In this document: piece by piece, positions 39,601 through 47,124 of the stretch | Position numbering within the stretch: the first letter of the stretch is position 1 | Layout of the letters: every line of letters starts with the position of its first letter | Assembly: GCF_002078875.1 (NCBI RefSeq) | Contig: NC_034412.1 | Coordinates: forward strand, 83,097,575 to 83,161,574 | Source of the DNA: Numida meleagris | Taxonomy: Eukaryota; Chordata; Aves; Galliformes; Numididae | Length of the DNA stretch: 64,000 bases | Direction of reading: 5' to 3' | Notes under the pieces: generated by a model | Database searches by the model: none | Seen by the model: the letters and a program-made list of their open reading frames with translations, nothing else | What the model was told of the DNA's origin: nothing | Translations under genes and position numbers: made by a program

Positions 39601-40110
39601 TTTTGCAGATGTAAAGAATCTCAAGTGGATTTTGTCCTTGGAAATGAGCTCGATTGGTTTGCTGGAAAGATATAAATATCTTTCTTCATAGAATGGATAT
39701 GTAAATACAAGATTGAGATCCATATGAGATGTGTTTACATTTGTATGAGTATCTCATATAGATATGTTATATACTTGTGAAAGATACAAATAACCTCAAA
39801 TTCAGGCACCATTTTTGTGAGGGCAGAATTGGAGGCTGGATTGGTCTCTTCAGAGGTCAGTGGCGTTGAATTGGTGTTGGAAGCACTTCTCTCCATCCCA
39901 AAACAAATGTAACAGGAAAGGTTGGCGGAGAAAACCATAAATCTTTTTGCTGTTCATTAAATGCTTAAGTCTGTGAATGGTTTGTGCCAACTGAGCTTGT
40001 CTCACTTTACAGCTAGACATGGTATTTCTGTTCTGCTGTTTGTGGGCAAGAGAAATTTATGGGTTTAATTTGTGTTTGTTTTCTTGCGTAGCTCTGTGGA
40101 ACAGTGGTAA
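3549..40110 (+). CDS. PROM1: Prominin-1 (CD133), 5'-incomplete, multi-exon gene span
   Basis: Prominin-1 is a cholesterol-binding pentaspan glycoprotein of plasma-membrane protrusions, primary cilia and photoreceptor disc membranes. Twenty-five coding exons can be chained here with matching phases to about 795 residues; with the roughly 73 residues lying upstream this equals the usual ~865. Seen in order: N-terminal extracellular tail; TM1; the cysteine-rich stretch [21 protein letters not shown]2; first large extracellular loop; TM3 with [11 protein letters not shown]4 with [12 protein letters not shown]; second large loop; TM5 before KYYRRMD; cytoplasmic tail with tyrosines in DVYDD and HLYGIHNPV, equivalent to the human phosphorylated Y828 and Y852. 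The signal-peptide exon is not in the window. Downstream FGFBP2 and FGFBP1 on the same strand match the mammalian order. Identity is very secure; individual splice sites were read by eye. Confidence 0.97.
6578..6604 (+). CDS. PROM1: PROM1 27-nt microexon
   Basis: Acceptor CTTCCACAG, donor CAG|GTAATG; exactly 27 nt encoding PENVVLTLQ, the counterpart of human PETVILGLK. Phase 0 on both sides, so it can be skipped without a frameshift. In human this exon distinguishes isoform AC133-1 from AC133-2, which lacks nine residues here. Confidence 0.92.
6919..6941 (+). repeat. Poly(A) run in PROM1 intron
   Basis: An uninterrupted run of about 23 A residues. No target-site duplication or retroposed body was recognised beside it. 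Confidence 0.9.
7423..7807. repeat. TTCC/GTCC microsatellite containing an assembly gap
   Basis: A pyrimidine-rich array built of TTCC, GTCC and CTCC tetramers; the left arm cycles mainly through TTCCTTCCGTCCGTCC and the right arm shows TTCCTTCCTTCTTTCCGTCC. It is interrupted by 127 N. It lies in the intron between the 27-nt exon and the TM1 exon. Open frames through it on both strands (Arg/Pro/Ser or Glu/Gly/Arg/Lys rich) are low-complexity artefacts. Confidence 0.97.
7592..7718. other. Assembly gap, 127 N
   Basis: Run of N inside the tetranucleotide array; the true length of the array is unknown. Confidence 1.
8463..8668 (+). CDS. PROM1: PROM1 exon: TM1 and Cys-rich cytoplasmic loop; GC donor
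   Basis: Acceptor TGAATTGCAG; 206 nt. Encodes [15 protein letters not shown] (start of TM1), [11 protein letters not shown], the loop [19 protein letters not shown], then FLFVASLII leading into TM2. The exon must end with two bases (AG) of a Ser codon completed by the C that opens the exon at 13955. The donor is therefore AG|GCAAGT, a GC splice site; the nearby GT at 8674 would break the frame. Confidence 0.93.
8669..13954 (+). other. Long PROM1 intron (GC-AG), no gene seen
   Basis: About 5.3 kb between the TM1 and TM2 exons. It begins GCAAGT and ends TTTTTTGTAG. Short open frames occur (for example 9697-9987 and 12845-13180) but none has recognisable homology or linked splice sites. A poly(T) run lies near 9350. 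Confidence 0.8.
13955..14075 (+). CDS. PROM1: PROM1 exon: TM2 and start of first extracellular loop
   Basis: 121 nt; the opening C completes Ser. Encodes [29 protein letters not shown] and NDTPA, matching human IGIFYGFVANHQ and SNFKDLRTLLNETPE. Donor GCG|GTAAAG, phase 0. Confidence 0.94.
16222..16285 (+). CDS. PROM1: PROM1 exon: first extracellular loop
   Basis: 64 nt after TTTTTTTTCAG. Encodes [21 protein letters not shown], nearly identical to human [21 protein letters not shown]; contains an NTT N-glycosylation sequon. Donor A|GTAAGT, phase 1. Confidence 0.95.
18407..18496 (+). CDS. PROM1: PROM1 exon: first extracellular loop
   Basis: 90 nt after ATGCTGCAG. Encodes [14 protein letters not shown] then [15 protein letters not shown], matching human [20 protein letters not shown]. 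Donor G|GTAAAG, phase 1; it joins in frame either to 19197 or directly to 19834. Confidence 0.9.
19197..19220 (+). CDS. PROM1: Candidate PROM1 24-nt microexon (optional)
   Basis: Acceptor ATTTGTCTTGAAG, donor AAAG|GTAAAA, exactly 24 nt, phase 1 on both sides. Inclusion inserts VKVERAIK between ...ALTMAG and AIRETKEAL. Skipping gives [12 protein letters not shown], which lines up residue for residue with human MATAIKETKEAL, so this would be an optional avian insertion. The donor is directly followed by 18 A residues. No transcript was seen, so it remains a prediction. Confidence 0.5.
19223..19240 (+). repeat. Poly(A) run abutting a splice donor
   Basis: Eighteen A residues begin immediately after the GT of the donor of the 24-nt microexon candidate. 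Length polymorphism here would fall inside the donor's downstream context. Confidence 0.9.
19834..20051 (+). CDS. PROM1: PROM1 exon: first extracellular loop
   Basis: 218 nt after ATTCTTGCAG. Encodes [47 protein letters not shown] and NANFSG; aligns with human [13 protein letters not shown] through LSQLNSNPELRQ. Sequons at NVS, NLT, NDS and NFS. Donor GGG|GTAAGA, phase 0. Confidence 0.93.
20463..20537 (+). CDS. PROM1: PROM1 exon: first extracellular loop
   Basis: 75 nt. [19 protein letters not shown] and SSLVQK match human [25 protein letters not shown]. Acceptor TTTCCTAG, donor AAG|GTATGT, phase 0. Confidence 0.94.
21665..21728 (+). CDS. PROM1: PROM1 exon: first extracellular loop
   Basis: 64 nt. 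[20 protein letters not shown] corresponds to human [20 protein letters not shown]. It carries sequons NDT and NQT. Donor G|GTGAGG, phase 1. Confidence 0.92.
23520..23679 (+). CDS. PROM1: PROM1 exon: first loop to edge of TM3
   Basis: 160 nt after TTCTTTTAG. Encodes [20 protein letters not shown], then SEAYVQDYF and VVEQYDFYR, matching human IGSDIDNVTQRL and LEEYDSYW. Donor AG|GTATGA, phase 2. Confidence 0.94.
25263..25415 (+). CDS. PROM1: PROM1 exon: TM3
   Basis: 153 nt. Encodes [34 protein letters not shown] and RGCISNTGG; the [18 protein letters not shown] stretch is a prominin hallmark. Donor GC|GTAAGT, phase 2. Confidence 0.97.
26264..26387 (+). CDS. PROM1: PROM1 exon: TM4
   Basis: 124 nt after [28 protein letters not shown] is TM4, followed by [16 protein letters not shown] at the start of the second extracellular loop. 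Donor AAG|GTGAAG, phase 0. Confidence 0.97.
26817..26920 (+). CDS. PROM1: PROM1 exon: second extracellular loop
   Basis: 104 nt. [18 protein letters not shown] then [14 protein letters not shown], matching human [18 protein letters not shown]. Sequon NLT. Donor AG|GTATGT, phase 2. Confidence 0.97.
27333..27417 (+). CDS. PROM1: PROM1 exon: second extracellular loop
   Basis: 85 nt after [30 protein letters not shown] matches human [20 protein letters not shown]; ends NEFLNVSM with a NVS sequon. Donor ATG|GTAAGT, phase 0. Confidence 0.95.
27985..28124 (+). mobile_element. CR1 LINE 3' fragment
   Basis: GATGGTTGGACTAGGTGAAC, then TAGGTCTTTTCCAACCTCGC and ATTCTATGATTCTATGATTC, the canonical CR1 3' terminus in plus orientation. 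It is the only clear CR1 inside the PROM1 transcribed region downstream of the first exon. The left boundary is approximate. Confidence 0.85.
28374..28520 (+). CDS. PROM1: PROM1 exon: second extracellular loop
   Basis: 147 nt, phase 0 on both sides. [47 protein letters not shown], corresponding to human [30 protein letters not shown]. Donor GAG|GTGAGA. Confidence 0.93.
28789..28860 (+). CDS. PROM1: PROM1 exon: second extracellular loop
   Basis: 72 nt, phase 0 on both sides. [19 protein letters not shown] and RADQL, matching human [21 protein letters not shown]. Donor CTG|GTAAGT. Confidence 0.94.
31600..31692 (+). CDS. PROM1: PROM1 exon: second extracellular loop
   Basis: 93 nt after a strong polypyrimidine tract and [28 protein letters not shown] then [12 protein letters not shown], matching human IKTIHQQRVLPIEQSL. 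Donor ATG|GTAAAA, phase 0. Confidence 0.94.
32433..32450 (+). CDS. PROM1: Candidate PROM1 18-nt microexon (optional)
   Basis: Acceptor ACTGTCAAG preceded by CTCTTTTTCCTTTTAC, donor AGG|GTAAGT, exactly 18 nt. Inclusion inserts KYVKAR between LEQAM and STLNQS; both flanking exons are in phase 0. The human reference protein has no residues at this place. The donor is strong and the acceptor weak. No transcript support was available. Confidence 0.4.
32830..32883 (+). CDS. PROM1: PROM1 exon: second extracellular loop
   Basis: 54 nt, phase 0 on both sides. [18 protein letters not shown] matches human STLYQSVKILQRTGNGLL. Acceptor CTAATAG, donor ATG|GTAAGC. Confidence 0.94.
34462..34542 (+). CDS. 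PROM1: PROM1 exon: second extracellular loop
   Basis: 81 nt, phase 0 on both sides. [19 protein letters not shown] and NASLVIVQ match human [24 protein letters not shown]; sequon NAS. The exon opens with GTAAAG, itself resembling a splice donor, directly after CCAG. Donor CAG|GTAAGC. Confidence 0.92.
34626..34694 (+). CDS. PROM1: PROM1 exon: second extracellular loop
   Basis: 69 nt, phase 0 on both sides. [20 protein letters not shown] and KES match human [20 protein letters not shown]. The preceding intron is only 83 nt. Confidence 0.96.
35221..35313 (+). CDS. PROM1: PROM1 exon: end of second extracellular loop
   Basis: 93 nt, phase 0 on both sides. [20 protein letters not shown] then [11 protein letters not shown] match human [27 protein letters not shown]. 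Donor GTG|GTAAGA. Confidence 0.96.
36519..36634 (+). CDS. PROM1: PROM1 exon: TM5 and start of cytoplasmic tail
   Basis: 116 nt after [28 protein letters not shown] forms TM5, then [18 protein letters not shown] starts the tail. The DVYDD tyrosine corresponds to human Y828. Donor GA|GTAAGT, phase 2. Confidence 0.97.
37313..37336 (+). CDS. PROM1: PROM1 24-nt exon: cytoplasmic tail
   Basis: 24 nt after a poly(T) tract and AG. Completes Asp and encodes VESIPMKN across its junctions, the counterpart of human VETIPMKN. Donor AA|GTAAGA, phase 2; phase 2 on both sides makes it skippable in frame. Confidence 0.93.
37689..37757 (+). CDS. PROM1: PROM1 exon: cytoplasmic tail
   Basis: 69 nt. [20 protein letters not shown] then IT, almost identical to the human tail; the LYG tyrosine corresponds to human Y852. 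Donor AG|GTAAAC, phase 2. Confidence 0.96.
38107..38174 (+). repeat. Two poly(T) runs in PROM1 intron
   Basis: Runs of about 18 T (38107-38124) and 17 T (38158-38174), 33 bases apart, in the 2.3 kb intron between the tail exon at 37689 and the penultimate exon. Confidence 0.85.
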
Positions 40111-40132
40111 CAGAAACTGGAATCATAAAGGG
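40092..40132 (+). CDS. PROM1: PROM1 penultimate exon with stop codon
   Basis: Acceptor TGTTTTCTTGCGTAG. The opening C completes Ser, then SVEQW and TAA at 40108-40110, giving the tail end ...NPVITSSVEQW. The exon probably runs 22 nt past the stop to donor GG|GTAAGC, close enough to the junction to avoid nonsense-mediated decay. The human counterpart ends TSPSQH, so the last residues differ. Prominin C-termini are known to vary by splicing. Confidence 0.7.
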
Positions 40133-40364
40133 GTAAGCAATGAGCTTTTAGAGTGATCTCTAGACCTACTACTACTTTCCTCTTTTTTTTATGAAGACTG
40201 TTCTGTTTTCTTTAGCGTGAACGCTGTAAGAGTTAAAAATAATTTTTAAAAAATTACTGAACCATATTCGTGTGCATATGAAAATCTGTGCCTTCATTCT
40301 GGTTGAATTACATTGTAATTCTGTCTGTCATGTTTTCCTGAATTGTATTTGTGGTTATTTGCAG

Positions 40365-41800
40365 GCTATAGAAATGAGGCTCAAGATCCTTCTACAGGAA
40401 TATATCGATATTCTTCCAAGTGCACTGGCGTTTGCATTCATCTTCAAAATACTGAGCCACTTGTTTTATGTGACCTGTACTGTAAATCACAAATTTACTA
40501 TTGAATGTTATGCCATAAACTACTGTACAGGATATTTTGTGACCAGGGCACTGCCTCTCAAATACCACTGTTCAAGGCTTGAATTAAGTTTTTTTTCTTT
40601 TTTTTTTTTTACTTTTTTTACACCAGGCTTTCTATCTTACATCACAGGATATAAATTAATTAGATTAACTGACTTTGCTTAGCCGTTTTCTGACAGTTGG
40701 TCAAATTCTTATCTTAAATTGTTCAGATGTGTTAAATACGGTACAGACACGTTTACATAAAAATACATTTTGTATACAGAGACTTTTGTATATATGTTTT
40801 TCTTAAAACATGTAAGTGTTTAGTTAAGATTTTAATATTGTATAGTACGTTTCACAAATGAATTTACCAGCATGATCAGTGTTGCTATTTGGTGCTCTTG
40901 AATGACCACTTTGAACTAAATTTTAAGTGTATAATGGGATGCACAGTGTCTCTTTGTGTCTCTGAAAAGGTCAGTTGCATTTTTCTTTTCTCCCTTTTTT
41001 TAATTATTATTTAATGTTTAGTGATTTTTGCAGTATAGACCTAAAAGGGAGACGTTTGTTTTGAAATTGTATTTGGGTGGGAGGGCTGGGAGTGCGCGTA
41101 ATGCTTGATGCAGCAAAAAGCTAAGCTTTCTCAAGTTCAGTAGTATTCAAAAAGAGCATGAAAGATGTCATAATGTTGGTGATATTTAGAATGCTTTACC
41201 ATCCTGTCTCCCTTTTCCTCATTTGTACCCACTTCTTTAACATCCTTAATAGCATCACTGTTAAACTGGACCTCTTTCAGAGGCCAGTGGTAGTAATCTT
41301 TTTTCATAATTTCAAAATACGATTTCTAGTATTGAAGCTCAGACATGTTTAGCAACTGGAGTTAACGTTTCTACTGTTAGACTTACTGCCTTGAATTTAG
41401 GCATATGAGAGTGTTGCTGAATTAGTTAACAGCAGAATTCATCAAAAAGGCTGCAAGTATTTATCTTACTAGTGTAAAAACATTACGGTGTGTGAAATAA
41501 TTCGGCATATTGATCTCAAATAGTGTCTCTTCATAGGTCAGTATTCACTGTCTTGAAGTAAGGATAATCCTGAAAATTATTCAGATAACTATTAAAAAAT
41601 GCTGAAAAGTCATACCAATCCTCAATCTGCAGTAACCTTATTTTTTTTCATTTTTAGGTCATAAATTGAAGCATTTCTAATTGACAGTATGTAGCATAAT
41701 GTGTATATGTAATGTTCAGAACTGTAGATTTTTAAAAGTTTCTATTTTTAATTTGAGAAGATGTTCCCAGTTCATTTAAATAAAAAATAACTTGCTTAAC
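40365..41800 (+). other. PROM1: PROM1 3' UTR terminal exon (predicted)
   Basis: Acceptor GGTTATTTGCAG precedes 40365; AT-rich sequence without a coding frame then runs to the poly(A) signal AATAAA at 41779-41784. The start is inferred from the splice site and the end from the signal; the cleavage position is approximate. Confidence 0.6.
41779..41784 (+). terminator. PROM1: PROM1 poly(A) signal
   Basis: Canonical AATAAA, the best candidate after the PROM1 stop and before the next CR1. Cleavage would be expected 10-30 nt further. Confidence 0.55.
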
Positions 41801-42106
41801 TAGCTGATGTTTGATTCTCAATTGTTTTGTCACTTAAACCTCTTTCAGAATATTTGCAATGAGTTGAAATCTTAGAACAATGATTTTTTTTTACCCCAAT
41901 TACAAAATTTTGCTATGCATTTTACTTTTTGTGGTGACTTTAGCTCATGTAAGATAAAAGACCAAGGACAAGAGCAGGAAAGACTGAATGAACATCAACT
42001 CTGTGTGAGGAAGCTTCTGACTTCTGCAAATGATGTGATTTATGCAGAGATGTAGGATTCAAGCTCACGAGTTGTGGGGGATACCTACTTATCCTGCACA
42101 TACTCA

Positions 42107-42900
42107 CAGAATCATAGAATGGCTTGGGATAAAAGGGACCTCAAAGATCACCTAATTCCAACCCTCCGGCCGTGGGCTGGTTGCCACCCCCCACATCAGG
42201 CTTCCCAGAGCCCCATCCAACCTGGTCTTGAAGCCTCCAGGGAGGGGATGTTCACAGCTTCTCTGGGCAACCTGCTCCAGTGCCTCACCACCCTCTGAGT
42301 AAAAAATTTCCTCCTAAAATATCTAATCATCTAAATATCTGTTCGCCGTTGTCCTATCAATGTCTACATATGTAAAAAGTCAGTCTCCCTCCAGTTAATA
42401 AGCTGCCTTCAAGTACTGAAAGGCTGCAATGAGGTCTCCCTGGAGCCTTCTCTTCTCCAGACTGAACAAGCCCAGCTCCTCAGCCTTTCTTCATAGGAGA
42501 GGTGCTCCAACCCTCTGAGCATCCTCTGGACCCACTCCAACAGCACTGTATTCTTCTTGTTCTGAGGGCCCCAGGCCTGTACACAATACTGCATGTGGGG
42601 CCTCATGAGGGAAGAGCGGAGGGATACAATCCCCTCCCTCTCCCTGCTGGCCTCCCTTCTGTTGATGCAGTCCAAGTTCCTGTTGGCCTTCCAGGCTGCA
42701 AGTACACACTGCTGGCTCATGTCCAACTTTTTGTCCGTTAGGACTCCCATTTCCTTCTCTGCAGGGCTGCTCTCAGTGAGTTCTTCTCCCAGTCTGTAGA
42801 CATATCTGGGATAGCCCCGAGCTGAGTGCAACACCTTACACTTGGCCTTGTTGAATCTCATTAGATTCACATGCACATAATCATCCACATGTGGCTGCAT
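42107..42900 (-). mobile_element. CR1 LINE 3' fragment with RT C-terminal remnant
   Basis: Begins on the plus strand with AGAATCATAGAATGGCTTGG (reverse complement of the 3' end) and extends about 0.8 kb, including CTCCAGTGCCTCACCACCCT and CAGGCCTGTACACAATACTG. The minus strand keeps a decayed frame with [27 protein letters not shown] and [11 protein letters not shown], typical of the C-terminal end of CR1 ORF2. It is 5'-truncated and inactive. It separates PROM1 from FGFBP2. Confidence 0.95.
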
Positions 42901-43254
42901 AGATTGTTTTGGCACTTTTATCTTTTTTCACTTTAATATGGCATTACAAGTTCTGTCTTGAAGATAGCTAAAAAGCAGCTGGAGAATGGAAAATACCTGT
43001 TAAAAATGAAATATGACATGTTCATTCTGGATAGGAATGTACTTCTCGGTTATACAACTATCGTTCTGTATTTAACTGCATTTACAAGATTTGTCTTGTT
43101 ACCTTCATGGGAGTTCACAGCTTATTTGACACTTCCTTGGGCTATAAATTATGGGTACTTGCCTACTGAAGGGTGATTTATTATTTAAATAAATAAATAA
43201 AAATTATATCCATCCCACATGTAGCTGGAAAGAGGCTTCTTTGTGCACCGAGCC

Positions 43255-43260
43255 TTTAAA
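43255..43260 (+). promoter_or_regulatory. FGFBP2: Possible FGFBP2 TATA-like element
   Basis: TTTAAA lies 83 bases upstream of the FGFBP2 ATG in the context AGCCTTTAAATTGAGAGCAG. This would place a start site near 43285 and give a 5' UTR of about 50 nt. Position alone supports it. Confidence 0.35.
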
Positions 43261-43337
43261 TTGAGAGCAGCCAGGTACTTACTGCTTCCACTTTTTCAGA
43301 TCATTTTGCTCAAGAATCGCAGTCAATTCCTCTCGTC

Positions 43338-43964
43338 ATGAAGAGTGTTGCTCTTCTTTTCCTAGTAGTGATTTGTGGCATGGGAGGACTGGGACAAAAG
43401 CTGAAACCCAAGAAAAGAAGTAATGGTGAAGAAATCAATTTTCGGACTAAAACCAAAGACATCTGCACAATGATCATGACTGGGGATGAGGAGATGAAAG
43501 TGAGAATTGAATGCAAAGGCCAAGGCAAGTCCTACTGGTGTGAATACACTGGCAAGCCATTGGTCTGTCGTCCTTTCCGAAACAATCCAAAAATGTACTG
43601 GAATCAGATCGCCATGGAACTTAGAAAGCTCCCTCATGCCTGCGAATCCACACAAGTGTTGAAGGCCACCATGTGCCAAAAGGCTCCTGCAGATGCTGTC
43701 ATGAAGCAAGTAGCTGCTGGCATGGAGCCGGAAGATCTAGCAAATCGGGACAAATCATCCCAGAAAACTTCAGCTTCTATGAGGGGAGCTGGGAAAAGCT
43801 CTGTTAAGAAGATAGGGAAACCTGCAATACTACCTCTTATAAAACCAACCCAGCATGGTCAAGGTTCTGAAAATGAAACCGAAGCAATGAAACTGGCACG
43901 GGAACACTGCTGGGAGTCCCTGCACGAGTTCTGCTCCTACATTATTGGCTTCTTTAGAGGTTAA
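43338..43964 (+). CDS. FGFBP2: Fibroblast growth factor binding protein 2 (KSP37)
   Basis: A 208-residue secreted protein encoded in one exon. Residues 1-19 are a signal peptide (MKSVALLFLVVICGMGGLG) followed by QKLKPKKRSNGEE; human FGFBP2 reads GQAPRQKQGSTGEE at this point. The FGF-BP domain shows paired-cysteine blocks DICTM, IECKG, YWCEYTGKPLVC, HACES and TMCQK, then a Ser/Lys-rich linker and the C-terminal HCWESLHEFC, ending IIGFFRG as human FGFBP2 ends ISFFRG. Eight cysteines in the mature chain match the human pattern. A sequon NET lies near the C-terminus. Family members bind FGFs and heparan sulfate extracellularly; human FGFBP2 is secreted by cytotoxic lymphocytes, but its role in birds is not shown here. 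Human length is about 223 residues. Confidence 0.95.
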   Translation: MKSVALLFLVVICGMGGLGQKLKPKKRSNGEEINFRTKTKDICTMIMTGDEEMKVRIECKGQGKSYWCEYTGKPLVCRPFRNNPKMYWNQIAMELRKLPHACESTQVLKATMCQKAPADAVMKQVAAGMEPEDLANRDKSSQKTSASMRGAGKSSVKKIGKPAILPLIKPTQHGQGSENETEAMKLAREHCWESLHEFCSYIIGFFRG

Positions 43965-43977
43965 GGATTTACTTCAG

Positions 43978-44855
43978 GTAAAACTCTATCTTGAAGCACA
44001 GTAGAATGTACCTAAGAGTAATCCTGCCATAATTCTATTTATTTTAGTGTTGGGGATCTCTCAGGGGTGTGAACAGGGGAGTTCAGGATCACTAACTAAA
44101 ATTTAAAGTTGGAAATTCTGTACTGTTGCTTCTGCAGGTACGCAGATTCTAAACTCCCCTAGTGTCTGGTAGCTCAGAACTCAATGACAGACTCTTTAGT
44201 ATGTACTGAGATCATTGTTCCATCTGCTGATAACAAAAAGTGTCATTCTGAGCATCACTTGTATGTCTGCTGTTAGAATGTATGTCTGAATCCGATTTGT
44301 TTAATTCCAACTGTTTGGATTGGGCTTGTTTCTCCCTTCTGTCTTTCCTTCCCTCTTGTGCTGATTTTTGGATTTCAGCCAGTTGAATGTAATAAATAAC
44401 AAATACAACAGATGCATGTGAAAAGTGCAATTTAGATAATTACATTCAGAATCTGAAGAATAAAGCTTGTCTGTCAGAACTGCTGATTAGTCGTTAACCA
44501 TTTAAATTTTAAAAGCGATTCATAAGCAATTTGCAGAAATTAATAAAAACACAACTGTGTCTGTTTCTGTAGCCATGCTAGGTGATCCCATGCAGACTCC
44601 TCTGGTAAGTCTCAAGTTTTCAGCCAGGCTACACAGTGGTAAAGCCGTCCCAGAAGTTTTAATTGGCTTCATACCCACTTACATTTTACCTCAGAGAGAC
44701 TGCCAAGAGCTGGCAGCTAAACCTGAAAAACTTTTGACAGAAATGGGAGTATACACAGCATGAGCCAGGGCTTGGTTCACCAGTGTTCTTAGTTGTGCTT
44801 CATACAGCAAAGTGACTAATTTTTTTCTTTTTTTTTTTTCCCCTTTGTTTTGCAG
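43978..44855 (+). other. FGFBP2: Probable FGFBP2 3' UTR intron
   Basis: Donor TTCAG|GTAAAA lies 13 nt after the stop codon; acceptor TTTGTTTTGCAG ends at 44855. A second, noncoding exon matches the two-exon layout of mammalian FGFBP2. An AATAAA at 44459-44464 inside this interval could end an unspliced form. Confidence 0.55.
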
Positions 44856-45065
44856 AGCAAACTTTTTTCACAGCTGAAGAAGGGTCCCTGCTGTAGCCTA
44901 ATAACTTAGACTTAAGAATTTGGGTTTAAACGTGAGTCATCTCTATAAAAGTTGTAGCTATTTCCTCTGCACTCCTAAAATGAAACTTTTCAACAGCCTT
45001 GAAAGAAGCAAGAATCAGAGTAACTGTACTTGAAATATAATAAACTGACTCCAGCATGTACTGCA
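44856..45065 (+). other. FGFBP2: Probable FGFBP2 terminal 3' UTR exon
   Basis: Sequence after the acceptor has no open frame of note and leads to AATAAA at 45039-45044. A further AATAAA at 45178-45183 offers an alternative end. Confidence 0.5.
45039..45044 (+). terminator. FGFBP2: FGFBP2 poly(A) signal
   Basis: Canonical AATAAA in TGAAATATAATAAACTGACT, about 1.07 kb after the stop codon in genomic distance and about 200 nt after splicing. Confidence 0.5.
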
Positions 45066-45199
45066 TTATGTAACCTAGGTGCCACTTGTGCTGGTCTTGA
45101 ATAGGATTTTGTGTGTGCTGAGCTGCTTTGCTGTGCTAGAGATGAAGGCTGTACATGATGCTACAGTTAAGGCAAACAATAAAAATAAGGATTTTGGAA

Positions 45200-47120
45200 A
45201 CGTGTTTGGTGTGCTTTCTTAAAATCTTGAATAAATGGCACTGCTTGTGTGTAAAGTTACAATACTTGATACCTGTTTCTTAAAAGATTTTTGGCAGAAT
45301 GTATAAGAGAAGTTACAGATCTGAATTATTACTTTTCCACTGTTAACATGTTTTCATAAATATTTTCAATGTTGTTATATTTATATCACAGTAAGTATCA
45401 GCCAACAGGAAAGACATTGAAGAAATAGACTATTGTAAGAGTACACTTCCAAGCAGAGCAGGTTAGAAGTGTTCCTCTGATGCATCTGTAAAGTTTTGTG
45501 TTGCCAGGATCTGTGGGTAGTAGTAAAGCACTTGGGTTCAGTCAGTATTCTGAAAGCTAACTCTTGTCTATGTACTTACAGAAGTGTATACCTCCTGCAC
45601 AAACCCCATCAAAACAGGAAGCCAGAGCTAACAGCCTATTATCAGAATTTACAAAACATTCAGGCTCTGTCCTTTTGTCTTATCTTCTAAGCGAGTTTCT
45701 CAGCAAGGATATAAGTGGAAAAACTTGGTATTACAGAAAACGATAGTCATCTATATTTGCAAATAAACAGTTTCTGAAATACATAGTTAATTACTTAATC
45801 CATCTTAACTGACAGATTTGCAATTCGTGCTTCATAATCCTTAATTCCATGGCTTGCCTGGCCCATCATTGGATGTTTTGCTTTGTACTTACTATTCTTG
45901 AAATAGTTTTCCATCTCTAAACCTCTTAGAATATTATATGGAAAGGAACAGCAAGTAAGGAAGTTTTGTTAGTCAGCAGAATAGTACAGGAATACTGTAG
46001 GTGGTTTTACGTACAAGGGAGAAAGACGGCTTGAATTCTGACAAAACACGAGCTCAAGAAAGTGTATGTTTTTGTCACCCCTAAATCTAACCGGATTAGT
46101 CTTCATTTTGTAATTTCTGTTATCCTTGTTAGGTTCTTGCATTGAACACTAAAGGCAGCAGGGCAAATCTTTACATAACTCCTAAATACACAGCCATCAC
46201 TGACTGTAGTTAGTAGAGGCCAAACGTCAGATATCTGCAGTGCATTATTTCCCGGGGAACTCATACCTCATTTCAGCAGAGCAGAGCTACGTGTGCTTGG
46301 TGCTGTGTTGCCTGGAGTGGCCACGTGAAGCTTCACCGCTGAAGTGGAAGCTGGAAGTTCCTGCACCAAAGGCCCCTCGTTCATCAGATGCTTTCTGTAA
46401 ATTATCCAAGATCCAAAATGCATGATTAAGCTCTGCATTAAACAGAAAGGTAAACATTTTGGTACCAAGATGAGGGAGATCTTGTATTATATTTGATTGG
46501 GCAACACTATGCACCCTCGGCAAGCCAGCTTGTCATAGTGATGCTGCCTTCAAATGGGATGTTAACTGAAATACCTCACCTTAACCTAACAGTGCTGTGA
46601 TTGTGTTGGCCACATTGCCACTTACTTGCGTTCAGCACTAGAAATGTAATCACGATGTTTCAGTTTGCCATTTTGGTATGAAAGTGCTATTCATGAATGA
46701 AAGGATGAATTGAGACGTGTTTGCGGTGAGCTCAGTGCACTTTTCAAGTACTTTGTGAATGAATGAAACCTGCTGTTTTATTCATTTTAGGTTAACCTGT
46801 TATTCCCCATAGTGAGTACCAGAGGAAGTCTGCTCAAGTGGAGATGCAATTTGTCTTCATTTTCTTGATGGAGGAACTGCACACTGAAATGTTTGTCTGG
46901 ATTCCTGCAGCTGAGAAGACCCCTGACATCCAGGCCCCCTTCAGCTGCAGTGTGAGGCAGTGTAGTACACTTGCCTCAAGTCCTCATATTTAGGCTCATA
47001 CAGAAGCATCACAAGTACTTGGTGCTTCAGCAAGGTAAGCTTCCAGAAAAGCAAAGCAAGGCACGTCTGGAGAACTTTTGAGTAAAAGGATGTGCATTTA
47101 GCACATGAAGTTAAGATTCA
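45200..47120. other. Intergenic, nothing recognised
   Basis: Downstream of FGFBP2. Short open frames on both strands show no recognisable domain, and no repeats of known family were seen. Confidence 0.6.
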
Positions 47121-47124
47121 AGAG

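Noticed and set aside
42409..42915. 168-codon minus-strand frame as a gene
   Set aside because: It is the decayed C-terminal reverse-transcriptase region of a truncated CR1 element.
43338..43964. Assigning this gene as FGFBP1
   Set aside because: It lacks the C-terminal CVED...VQD extension and ends in FFRG with eight mature-chain cysteines, as in FGFBP2; the gene at 60929 carries the FGFBP1 features.
44557..44763. 68-codon frame within the FGFBP2 3' region
   Set aside because: It lies in the predicted 3' UTR intron and shows no FGF-BP features.
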